From positions 89,096-153,095 of the forward strand of contig DQHW01000007.1 in assembly GCA_003524305.1 (NCBI GenBank): a DNA stretch of 64,000 nucleotides, in the 5' to 3' direction. A model generated the notes under the pieces. The model made no database searches. It was given only the letters and a program-made list of their open reading frames with translations, and was not told the origin of the DNA. This DNA is from Anaerolineaceae bacterium (lineage in GTDB: Bacteria; Chloroflexota; Anaerolineae; Anaerolineales; Anaerolineaceae). The position numbers and the translations under genes are program-made. Positions 8,527-16,408 of this stretch are shown piece by piece. Each line of letters starts with the position of its first letter. Position 1 is the stretch's first letter.

Positions 8527-10398
8527 ATGGAATTTGTTCAGGTCGCAGATGTGAAATTGAATGATCCCATGTGGTCCAGGCAGTTTGCCCTGGTCAAGGA
8601 CATTGTTTTGCCGTACATGTGGGAAATATTAAATGATCGTATTGAACACGCAGCAAAAAGCCATTGCATCGAAAATTTCAAAGTGGCGGCCGGAAAATCC
8701 GATGAAAAGTATTATGGCGTTGTATTTTTGGATACTGATCTCTACAAATGGATCGAAGCAGTTTCTTATTGTCTTACTGTTGAAAGAAATAATGAACTCG
8801 AAAAGCTGTGTGATTATGCCATTGATTTGATCAAAGATGCCCAACTGTCTGATGGATATATCAATACTTACTACACCTCCGTGGCACCCGACGAGCGTTG
8901 GACAAATCTTATGGAAGGGCACGAACTTTATTGCGCCGGTCACTTGATTGAAGCGGCTGTGGCTTATTTTAAAGCCACTGGCAAAGACCAACTTCTGAAG
9001 ATCAGTCGTAGATTTGCAGATTTAATAGACCAAACCTTTGGCAAAGACAAAAGACGTGGCTATCCCGGACATCCCGAAATCGAGCTGGCTTTGATCCGTC
9101 TTTATGCGGTTACCGAAGAAAAAAAGTATTTGGAACTTGCCGGATATTTTCTCGATGAACGAGGTATGGGCGATAACATTTTTGAAGAAGAATGCAAAAA
9201 AGAAGGGCATTCTTATATTTTTCCTGAAATGATCCATTTCAAAGCAGATTATTTTCAATCACAAGTGCCGGTACGAGAACAGTGCTGCGCTTCAGGCCAT
9301 TCAGTCAGAGCCATGTATTTGTACAGCGCCATGGCTGATTACGCACGGTTGACAAAAGATCAAGCCCTTGCTGCGGCTTGTGAAAGAATATTTGACAATA
9401 CCATCACCCGTCAAATGTATGTCACCGGCGGGGTGGGGGCTTCAAAACTTGGAGAACGTTTTACCAGCGATTTCGACCTGCCTGCAGACAGTGCTTATGC
9501 CGAAACCTGTGCTTCTATTGGATTGATGTTGTTTTCTTCCAGAATGTGGCTTTTAAACAGCAAGAAAACGAATTACGACATCTGGGAGCAGGCTCTTTTC
9601 AACACTGTGCTTTCAGGCATGGGGCGGGATGGGCATCATTTCTTTTATGTCAATCCGCTCGAGGTTGTTCCGCAGACGATTAATCACAACCCCACTTTGT
9701 CGCATGTAAAGACGCAAAGACAAAAATGGTTCAGCGTGGCGTGCTGTCCGCCAAACCTGGCTCGCATACTTACTTCCATCCCTGGATATATTTACGCACT
9801 TGATGGGGATTGTTTGTACATCCTTTCGCACCTTGGTTCTTCATTCAAAAAAGGAGGGCTCTATGTAAATCTTGTACGGAAAGGTGATGCCTATACACTC
9901 ACGATTGAAGGTGGCCCGAAGAGGGTCTTTTTAAGGCTGCCTGAAAACTCAGAATTGGTTAGCGATCAAATCAAAGACCACGAAGATGGATACTTTATAA
10001 TTCAGCATGCTGGTGGAAAAAATGAGTATTTTTACTCTTTGATTCCTCAAATCCGAATTTTAAGAGCTCATCCGAGTGTGTCGGCAGCAGCAGGAAAGCT
10101 TTGTGTTCAAAGAGGCGAAACTGTTTATTGCGCCGAACAGGTTGATAACGCGAAACCGTTGAGTGCACTTCGATTGCCTGTGGATGCTGTTTTCAGCGAA
10201 GAAAAAGTTGATTGGCTTGACGAGAACATGCCAATTCTGAAGACGGTTGGTTACAGTGTATCGGAAAAAAATTGGGATCAAACGCTTTATAGTTCCCAAT
10301 CTTGTGTATACGAGTCACGAGAAATAACGCTAATTCCCTACAGCCAATGGGGCAATCGTGGCGAAAATGAGATGCGCGTGTGGTTAACCGAGAAGTAA
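8527..10398 (+). CDS. GH127 (DUF1680) beta-L-arabinofuranosidase
   Basis: 623 aa with an alpha/alpha barrel and C-terminal beta domains. The residues that define the zinc-thiolate site of GH127 are present: Glu310 in 'GERF', Glu326 and Cys328 in 'YAETCAS', and Cys406-Cys407 in 'ACCPPN'. They correspond to Glu322, Glu338, Cys340, Cys417 and Cys418 of Bifidobacterium HypBA1, where Cys417 is the nucleophile. The enzyme releases L-arabinose from beta-L-arabinofuranosides. No signal peptide, so it acts on imported oligosaccharides. It is the first gene of the LacI-controlled operon. The ATG follows AGGAG with suitable spacing. Confidence 0.93.
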   Translation: MEFVQVADVKLNDPMWSRQFALVKDIVLPYMWEILNDRIEHAAKSHCIENFKVAAGKSDEKYYGVVFLDTDLYKWIEAVSYCLTVERNNELEKLCDYAIDLIKDAQLSDGYINTYYTSVAPDERWTNLMEGHELYCAGHLIEAAVAYFKATGKDQLLKISRRFADLIDQTFGKDKRRGYPGHPEIELALIRLYAVTEEKKYLELAGYFLDERGMGDNIFEEECKKEGHSYIFPEMIHFKADYFQSQVPVREQCCASGHSVRAMYLYSAMADYARLTKDQALAAACERIFDNTITRQMYVTGGVGASKLGERFTSDFDLPADSAYAETCASIGLMLFSSRMWLLNSKKTNYDIWEQALFNTVLSGMGRDGHHFFYVNPLEVVPQTINHNPTLSHVKTQRQKWFSVACCPPNLARILTSIPGYIYALDGDCLYILSHLGSSFKKGGLYVNLVRKGDAYTLTIEGGPKRVFLRLPENSELVSDQIKDHEDGYFIIQHAGGKNEYFYSLIPQIRILRAHPSVSAAAGKLCVQRGETVYCAEQVDNAKPLSALRLPVDAVFSEEKVDWLDENMPILKTVGYSVSEKNWDQTLYSSQSCVYESREITLIPYSQWGNRGENEMRVWLTEK

Positions 10399-10437
10399 TT
10401 TGCTGATTTTCAACAAATCAAAAAGGAGTAACTCGAG

Positions 10438-11811
10438 ATGAAAAAAGGAAGTCTGCTTTCAATTCTAACCGTCCTGGTCATGTTATCAACTCTGCTGGTG
10501 GGTTGTGTTCAAGCTGCAGCCACAGAAGCACCTGCCGATGTCGCCGCAACAGAAGCTGCCGCCACTGAAGCACCTGAAGCAACCACAGTGGCTGCCGGTG
10601 AACCCGTTGAACTGGAGATGTGGTCGTTCATTCAACAGCATCTTGATTATTTTGTAGAAATGTCAGCCATTTGGAATGAAACACATCCTGACAAACCGGT
10701 CACAATCGTCCCCGTTTTCTATGATTGGGCATCCCTCCACGATAAACTTTATGCAGCCCAGATGGCTGGCGAAGGTGTTCCTGACATCGCCGATGTTGAA
10801 ATGGGTAAATGGCCGATGTTCATGAATGGCGAAGTCCAATTTCTTGACCTGAATCCCTACATTACAGAATATGCCCAAGATCTTGTGACCCCGATTTTAG
10901 ATATGGTCAGCAAAGATGGCAATTTGTATGCTGCCCCCAGCCATGTTGGCGCCACTGTCATGTATTACAACACTGAACTGCTCGAAGCCGCAGGCATTGA
11001 TTACACAACCATCAAAACCTGGGATGACTTTGAAGCCGCAATGAAGACCTACAAAGAAGCCACTGGAAACTATATGTATTATTGCGAGACCTATGGTGCA
11101 TATCAATACACGATCTTGATGTCAGAATTAGGCGCAACGCTAATCGACGAAAAAGGTATGCCAACCCTCAATGGTCCCGAGGCTTTGAAATCTGTTGAAT
11201 TGATCAACAAGTGGGTTAATGACGATTTGTTAGCCTTCATCCCGACCGGTAATGCAGACACCATTGATGGTGGCAGAGCCGCTGTTTACAATGGTGATGT
11301 TGCTGCTGTTGCATACCCACTGTGGTATATGAACCGCTTCACCGATGAAATGCCCGACCTTGCTGGAAAAATCGCCATAGCTCCATTGCCTGTATTTGAC
11401 GATAACTCCTATAAGTCAGTTGGCCTGGGCGGAACCGGCACCACTGTTGATAAAAACAGCGAAAATGCTGAACTCGCCGCCGAGTTTGTTGTTTGGGCAA
11501 AATTAAGTCCCGAAGGCAGCGCCGGTCTCTGGAAGCTTCTGGGATTTGACCCCGTGAATATTAAGGTTGCATCAGATACCTCAATCACGACCGATCCAGA
11601 AAACAAATTCCTTAAGTACTTCTCCACCAATCCATTTGATGTATTGGCCAGCGTTTCAGATAAAATGTTCTCACAGATGACGATGCAGAATTCCGGCATC
11701 ATCAATGATTACCTGAGCGCCACCACATGGAATCGCATCTATGTTGATAAAGAAGACCCACAAACCGTTTTGGATGAAACACAAGCTGAATTGTTATCTC
11801 AATCAAATTAA
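10438..11811 (+). CDS. Sugar ABC transporter substrate-binding lipoprotein (family 1)
   Basis: 457 aa. A short basic N-terminus, a hydrophobic stretch and a lipobox ending at Cys23 ('LLVGC') mark an exported lipoprotein. An Ala/Thr/Glu-rich linker (about 25-57) precedes the extracytoplasmic solute-binding fold (60-450), which resembles oligosaccharide-binding proteins of the MalE/UgpB group. AAAAAGGAG precedes the ATG. Between GH127 and GH51, with two permeases downstream, it most likely binds arabinofuranosyl oligosaccharides. A strong hairpin follows the gene, which may raise its level relative to the permeases. Confidence 0.93.
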   Translation: MKKGSLLSILTVLVMLSTLLVGCVQAAATEAPADVAATEAAATEAPEATTVAAGEPVELEMWSFIQQHLDYFVEMSAIWNETHPDKPVTIVPVFYDWASLHDKLYAAQMAGEGVPDIADVEMGKWPMFMNGEVQFLDLNPYITEYAQDLVTPILDMVSKDGNLYAAPSHVGATVMYYNTELLEAAGIDYTTIKTWDDFEAAMKTYKEATGNYMYYCETYGAYQYTILMSELGATLIDEKGMPTLNGPEALKSVELINKWVNDDLLAFIPTGNADTIDGGRAAVYNGDVAAVAYPLWYMNRFTDEMPDLAGKIAIAPLPVFDDNSYKSVGLGGTGTTVDKNSENAELAAEFVVWAKLSPEGSAGLWKLLGFDPVNIKVASDTSITTDPENKFLKYFSTNPFDVLASVSDKMFSQMTMQNSGIINDYLSATTWNRIYVDKEDPQTVLDETQAELLSQSN

Positions 11812-11831
11812 TGAGTATTAGATAAAATTAT

Positions 11832-11861
11832 GGGATAAAGCCCTGATCTGGGCTTTATCCC
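11832..11861 (+). other. Intercistronic hairpin between binding-protein and permease genes
   Basis: A perfect 12-bp stem (GGGATAAAGCCC at 11832-11843 with its complement at 11850-11861) encloses a 6-nt loop. GGAAAAAAG follows instead of a T-tract, so it is not a standard terminator. It could protect the upstream mRNA 3' end or partly stop transcription, as known for malE-malF-type junctions. It fits the 117-bp gap in an otherwise tight operon. Confidence 0.7.
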
Positions 11862-11928
11862 GGAAAAAAGTAAATAGGCAAGTACTTTAAGGCAGACAAT
11901 ACAGAGAAGATATTCTCCAGAGATAACT

Positions 11929-12822
11929 ATGAAATCAAAATTGAACTCGCAAAAAGTTGCTCCATATATATTCGTCCTGCCATTCGTATTGATATTCTTG
12001 ATTTTCTTTGTTTATTCAATTGGCAGCACGGTTTTAATGAGTTTTCAAAGTGTTCATATCGGTGATATCCAATTTGTTAAATTAGAAAATTTTCGCATGC
12101 TTTTCAATAATTCGAGTTTTCCGATCGCTATTCGTAATAGTTTGGTTTATACCGCTTTAACTTTGCTATTATTAATTCCTTTTCCAATGACATTTGCAGT
12201 GATGCTGAACAGCAAATCCATGCGGGGCAGCGGCTTATTTCGGGCGATCCTTTTTCTCCCGCTTTTATGCAGCGTGGTAGTTGCAGGCATCACTTTCAGA
12301 TTTATGTTTAGTGAAACAAACGCGAGTCTGGTAAATAGTTTTGTTATTAATGTTTTGGGTGGTGAAAAAGTTCCATGGGTAAGACTGCAATGGCCCGCCA
12401 TGATCCTTTTGGTCACATTGGCAAGTTGGCGGTGGACCGGCATAAATGTGATCTATTTTCTGTCAGGTTTGAATAGTATTCCTGTTGAACTTTATGAAGC
12501 TAGTGAAATTGATGGCGCAAATACCTGGCAGAGGTTCCGGTATCTCACAATTCCGATGTTAAAACCAACCATAATTTATGTGTTAACCATCAGCATTTAT
12601 GGAGGTCTTGCCATGTTTGCTGAAAGTCAGATGATTTGGGCTGGAAAGTCATCACCTCATAATGTGGGCTTGACCATTGTAGGTTTCATCTATCAAAATG
12701 GTATAAGTCAGGGCAACTTGGGTCTTGCTTCTGCCACTGGATTGTTATTATTGTTGGCAGTGCTCATCATAAACCTGGTACAGCTAAGATTAACTGGTGT
12801 TATCGGAAAGGAGAATGACTGA
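11929..12822 (+). CDS. Sugar ABC transporter permease (MalF/UgpA type)
   Basis: 297 aa with six predicted membrane segments. The binding-protein-dependent permease EAA loop is clear ('EASEIDGANTWQRFRYLTIP', about residue 190), the site that contacts the ATPase. It pairs with the following permease to form the channel for the binding protein encoded upstream. No ATPase gene lies in the cluster, so a shared MsmX/MalK-like ATPase elsewhere is expected. The stop overlaps possible starts of the next gene. Confidence 0.93.
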   Translation: MKSKLNSQKVAPYIFVLPFVLIFLIFFVYSIGSTVLMSFQSVHIGDIQFVKLENFRMLFNNSSFPIAIRNSLVYTALTLLLLIPFPMTFAVMLNSKSMRGSGLFRAILFLPLLCSVVVAGITFRFMFSETNASLVNSFVINVLGGEKVPWVRLQWPAMILLVTLASWRWTGINVIYFLSGLNSIPVELYEASEIDGANTWQRFRYLTIPMLKPTIIYVLTISIYGGLAMFAESQMIWAGKSSPHNVGLTIVGFIYQNGISQGNLGLASATGLLLLLAVLIINLVQLRLTGVIGKEND

Positions 12823-12823
12823 A

Positions 12824-13687
12824 ATGTCCAGCTCAACCATTTCTCCACGAAGACCGGGTGAAAGCCGAATTGCAGGAATTTTGTTGGTGGCATTTTTTGT
12901 GGTTTTGGGCGTTGTTGTGTTAATCCCTTTTGCATCAATCTTGTTAACTTCTTTTAAAGACAGCAGCACACTTATTAGAAATGGATTCAATCTCAAAATT
13001 AGTTTTGATACTTTTACCCTTGAAAACTATAAGTATCTATTCTCGGGCGAGCACGATTTTTTCAGATGGTTTGGAAACAGTATTTTCTTGACATTCGTTC
13101 AGACAGTTTTAACTTTGTTTATCAGTGCCTGGGTTGGCTATGGCTTTGCTTTTTACAATTTCAAAGGAAAGAATTTTCTTTTTGTTTGTGTTCTTATTGT
13201 CATGATGATTCCATTTGAAATCCTCATGCTGCCCATGTACCGCGAAATTATTGCCATGAAATTAATGAATAATTACATTGGCATAATGCTGCCTTTCCTG
13301 GCGAATCCAATTGCGATATTTTTCTTTCGTCAATTTTTGCAAAGCATCCCCAAAGAAATAGTGGATGCAGGCCGCATGGATGGCTGCAGCGAGTATGGAA
13401 TTTTTCTAAGATTGATTATGCCGATCATGAAACCGGCATTTGCAGCCATGGCAATTTATGTGGGTATGACCTCATGGAACAATTTCTTGTGGCCGATGCT
13501 TGTTCTTACGGAGACCAAGTTATTTACTCTGCCAATTGGTCTTAATAGTTTATTAGGCCCATATGGCAACAATTATTTGCTGCTTGTTTCTGGTGCGGTT
13601 ATGTCAGTTTTGCCGATTATGGTATTATTTTTTAGTGCACAACGATTTTTTATCGAAGGCATGTCTACTGGAAGTGTCAAAGGATAA
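12824..13687 (+). CDS. Sugar ABC transporter permease (MalG/UgpE type)
   Basis: 287 aa from ATG 12824, with six membrane segments and the EAA loop 'DAGRMDGCSEYGIFLRLIMP'. ATG 12824 is preferred because AAAGGAG (12807-12813) lies 10 nt upstream. ATG 12815 (only 1 nt from the SD) and GTG 12797 are in-frame alternatives and overlap the previous gene. It is the second half of the permease heterodimer. GH51 follows after 6 bp, so transport and cleavage are co-expressed. Confidence 0.9.
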   Translation: MSSSTISPRRPGESRIAGILLVAFFVVLGVVVLIPFASILLTSFKDSSTLIRNGFNLKISFDTFTLENYKYLFSGEHDFFRWFGNSIFLTFVQTVLTLFISAWVGYGFAFYNFKGKNFLFVCVLIVMMIPFEILMLPMYREIIAMKLMNNYIGIMLPFLANPIAIFFFRQFLQSIPKEIVDAGRMDGCSEYGIFLRLIMPIMKPAFAAMAIYVGMTSWNNFLWPMLVLTETKLFTLPIGLNSLLGPYGNNYLLLVSGAVMSVLPIMVLFFSAQRFFIEGMSTGSVKG

Positions 13688-13693
13688 TCAACC

Positions 13694-15244
13694 ATGGCTG
13701 ATCAAAAATCCTCATCTCATAGCAATGACTTGAAAAAAGCAACTTTGATCCTCGACAGGGATTTTGTGATTGCCAGGGTGGATGACCGCCTTTTTGGCTC
13801 GTTCATCGAACAACTTGGACGGGCTGTCTACGAAGGGATCTACGATCCCAAAAACCCCAAGTCAGATGAGAACGGCTACCGCCTTGATGTTATTGATTTG
13901 GTAAAGAAATTGCGAGTTCCAATTGTGAGATATCCAGGGGGGAATTTCCTCTCTGGTTTTAATTGGGAAGATTCAGTTGGCCCGAGCGAAAAACGACCAG
14001 CTAAATTGGATCTTGCATGGTTCACCACTGAGACCAATGCCTTTGGCATGCATGAATTTTGCGATTGGGCAAAAAAGGTGGATACCAAGGTTATGTACGC
14101 CGTTAACATGGGAACCCGCGGTCTGGATGAAGCGCGGAATGCAGTTGAATATGCCAACCATCCCGGTGGAAGCTACTGGAGCGATATGCGCCGTAAGAAT
14201 GGTGCCGAAAAACCTTTTGATATCAAATTGTGGTGTGTCGGCAATGAGATGGATGGACCGTGGCAGATCGGACAAAAGACTGCCTATGAATACGGCCGAA
14301 GCGCCAATGAAGCCGCCAAAGTGATGAAATGGGTAGATCCGTCCATCGAAGTTGTGGCATGCGGATCATCCGCTTATGATATGCCCACTTTTGGTGCATG
14401 GGAACTTGAAATGCTTGAGCAATGTTACGATAATGTTGATTATCTCTCATTACACCGTTACTATCAAAACTTAACTGACGACACACCGAACTTTTTAGCC
14501 AAAAGTGTTGATATGGATGCTTTTATTAAAACAGTGGTGTCGCTTTGCGATGCGGCTGGCGGCAAGAAACATAGCAAGAAGAAACTCAATCTGTCTTTTG
14601 ATGAATGGAATGTATGGTACCACTCCAACGAACAAGATAAACAGGTGAAAGCCCAAAATAGTTGGGGTCAGGCACTGCATTTGTTGGAGGATGTTTATAA
14701 CTTTGAGGATGCGCTTCTGGTTGGCAGCATGTTGATCACCCTGCTGCGAAACTCAGACCGTGTAAAAATCGCCTGCCTCGCGCAGTTGATCAATGCCATT
14801 GCCCCAATTATGACCAGCAAAAACGGCTGCTGGGCACAAACCATCTACTGGCCGTTTATGCACGCTTCACTTTATGGTCGTGGAACCGCACTACGGCCAA
14901 TTATCAGCGCTCCGCTTTACAGCAGTAAAGACTTTGATGATGTGCCTCTGCTGGATGCCACCGCGGTTCTTGCGGATGACGGCGCATTGACCATATTTGC
15001 TGTCAATAGAAGCAGCGAAAGTGATCTGCTCTTGTCTTGCGATCTACGGGCTTTTGAAAAACTAAAATTTAATGAACATATTGTCATGCACAATGACGAT
15101 GTCAAAGCAGTTAATACTGAAGCGGCTCCCAACACAGTTATCCCCGTCTTAGAAAATGTGTGCGACCCTGAGAATGGGTTGTATATTGTTAATGTACCCG
15201 CCTTAAGTTGGAATGTGCTGAAGTTTTCTACCACCAAGAAATAG
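13694..15244 (+). CDS. GH51 alpha-L-arabinofuranosidase
   Basis: 516 aa. The N-terminal block 'LFGSFIEQLGRAVYEGIYDP' is diagnostic for GH51. The acid/base is Glu185 in 'CVGNEMDGPW' and the nucleophile is Glu304 in 'SFDEWNVWY'; a C-terminal beta-sandwich follows (about 380-510). It removes alpha-L-arabinofuranosyl groups from arabinan, arabinoxylan or arabinogalactan oligosaccharides. No signal peptide. With GH127 in the same operon, the cell can cleave both anomers of arabinofuranose after import. The ATG follows AAAGGA. Confidence 0.95.
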   Translation: MADQKSSSHSNDLKKATLILDRDFVIARVDDRLFGSFIEQLGRAVYEGIYDPKNPKSDENGYRLDVIDLVKKLRVPIVRYPGGNFLSGFNWEDSVGPSEKRPAKLDLAWFTTETNAFGMHEFCDWAKKVDTKVMYAVNMGTRGLDEARNAVEYANHPGGSYWSDMRRKNGAEKPFDIKLWCVGNEMDGPWQIGQKTAYEYGRSANEAAKVMKWVDPSIEVVACGSSAYDMPTFGAWELEMLEQCYDNVDYLSLHRYYQNLTDDTPNFLAKSVDMDAFIKTVVSLCDAAGGKKHSKKKLNLSFDEWNVWYHSNEQDKQVKAQNSWGQALHLLEDVYNFEDALLVGSMLITLLRNSDRVKIACLAQLINAIAPIMTSKNGCWAQTIYWPFMHASLYGRGTALRPIISAPLYSSKDFDDVPLLDATAVLADDGALTIFAVNRSSESDLLLSCDLRAFEKLKFNEHIVMHNDDVKAVNTEAAPNTVIPVLENVCDPENGLYIVNVPALSWNVLKFSTTKK

Positions 15245-15337
15245 TTTTTTTATCTGTCATTATTTGTTGATAAACGCGTTCAGAGAAAATTGATTACATC
15301 GTAGACTTTTCCTTCTCCTTGAAGAAAGTCTAAATGG

Positions 15338-15375
15338 GAGCCCCATCTGGTCCATGGGGCTCTATTTTGTTGTTT
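15338..15375 (+). terminator. Rho-independent terminator after the GH51 gene
   Basis: A 9-bp GC-rich stem (GAGCCCCAT at 15338-15346 with ATGGGGCTC at 15354-15362), a 7-nt loop and a T-rich tail (TATTTTGTTGTTT) close the GH127-ABC-GH51 transcript. Confidence 0.85.
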
Positions 15376-15439
15376 GGAAATTACCTCCTTTTGGATATAA
15401 AATTGGTAAGATAAATCGAACCAAAAAGGAGCCTATAAA

Positions 15440-16321
15440 TTGGATATCGAAACATTGAGAGGCTGGATTGATCAACGTGACTCTTTCAGTATTTTGGAAA
15501 CAGTGGATGTTTTCACGGGTGAAAGAAAAGTGTTGAAGGAATTCGATTATGTAATTGAAGCGCCCAACTGGACGCAGGATGGAAAATACCTGGTCTATAA
15601 CAGTAAGGGGCGCATTTTCAAGTATGAACTGGTGAACGGCACAATCAAAGAAATCGAAAGCGGATTTGCCATTGATTGCAACAATGACCATGTGCTATCA
15701 CCCGATAACACGCATATAGCAGTCAGCCATCACAGCCATGAAGATGCAAAATCCCGTATCTACATTTTTCCACTTGCAGGTGGCGAACCGCGAATAGTGA
15801 CCGAAAAAGGACCAAGTTACTTGCACGGCTGGTCACCCGATGGGCAGAGGCTGGCATATTGCGCAGAGCGTGGAGGCCAATATGATATTTATACAATCTC
15901 TGTAAATGGCGGTAAAGAACTTCAGCTCACTAATTTACCCGGCCTGGATGACGGCCCGGAGTACTCTCCTTCGGGTGGGCATATCTGGTTCAATTCAACC
16001 CGCACCGGGCTGATGCAAGTGTGGCGCATGCGCACAGATGGTTCCAACCCGGAGCACATTGTTCAGGAAAATGCCAACTGCTGGTTCCCGCATATCTCTG
16101 CTGATGGCATGTGGGTTGTCTATATCGCTTATGCCAAAGGGGATGTGGATCCGGGCGACCATCCAGCGAACAAAAATGTTGAGCTGCGCCTGGTTCCGGC
16201 AGAAGGTGGAGCATCCAAAACCATTGTCAAGCTGTTTGGTGGGCAAGGCACCATGAACGTGAACTCATGGTCCCCTGATAACCGGACCATCGCTTTTGTC
16301 TCATATCGCTTAAAAGAATAA
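15440..16321 (+). CDS. TolB-like beta-propeller (WD40/PD40 repeat) protein
   Basis: 293 aa, starting with TTG 15440 behind the strong SD AAAAAGGAG. About six PD40 repeats are visible through S-P-D-G/N variants ('NWTQDGKYLVY', 'GWSPDGQRLAY', 'EYSPSGGHIWF', 'HISADGMWVVY', 'SWSPDNRTIAF'). There is no signal peptide or membrane segment, so unlike true TolB it looks cytoplasmic. Similar proteins are often labelled Tol biopolymer transport components without evidence. Polysaccharide lyases of family PL22 share this fold, so an enzymatic role on sugars is possible given the neighbours. It lies outside the arabinoside transcript, after its terminator. Confidence 0.75.
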   Translation: MDIETLRGWIDQRDSFSILETVDVFTGERKVLKEFDYVIEAPNWTQDGKYLVYNSKGRIFKYELVNGTIKEIESGFAIDCNNDHVLSPDNTHIAVSHHSHEDAKSRIYIFPLAGGEPRIVTEKGPSYLHGWSPDGQRLAYCAERGGQYDIYTISVNGGKELQLTNLPGLDDGPEYSPSGGHIWFNSTRTGLMQVWRMRTDGSNPEHIVQENANCWFPHISADGMWVVYIAYAKGDVDPGDHPANKNVELRLVPAEGGASKTIVKLFGGQGTMNVNSWSPDNRTIAFVSYRLKE

Positions 16322-16357
16322 ACCTTAGCGATATTGCATGTAGTTCGCCTTAGCGAA

Positions 16358-16386
16358 AAGCGCCAGCCTGATTAAGACTGGCGCTT
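16358..16386. terminator. Hairpin terminator between convergent genes
   Basis: AAGCGCCAG (16358-16366) pairs with CTGGCGCTT (16378-16386) across an 11-nt loop. On the minus strand the stem is followed by TTTTCGC, so it mainly serves the propeller gene ending at 16409; the plus-strand side is less T-rich. Confidence 0.7.
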
Positions 16387-16408
16387 AAATTAGTGTCTTG
16401 GCAATTAT

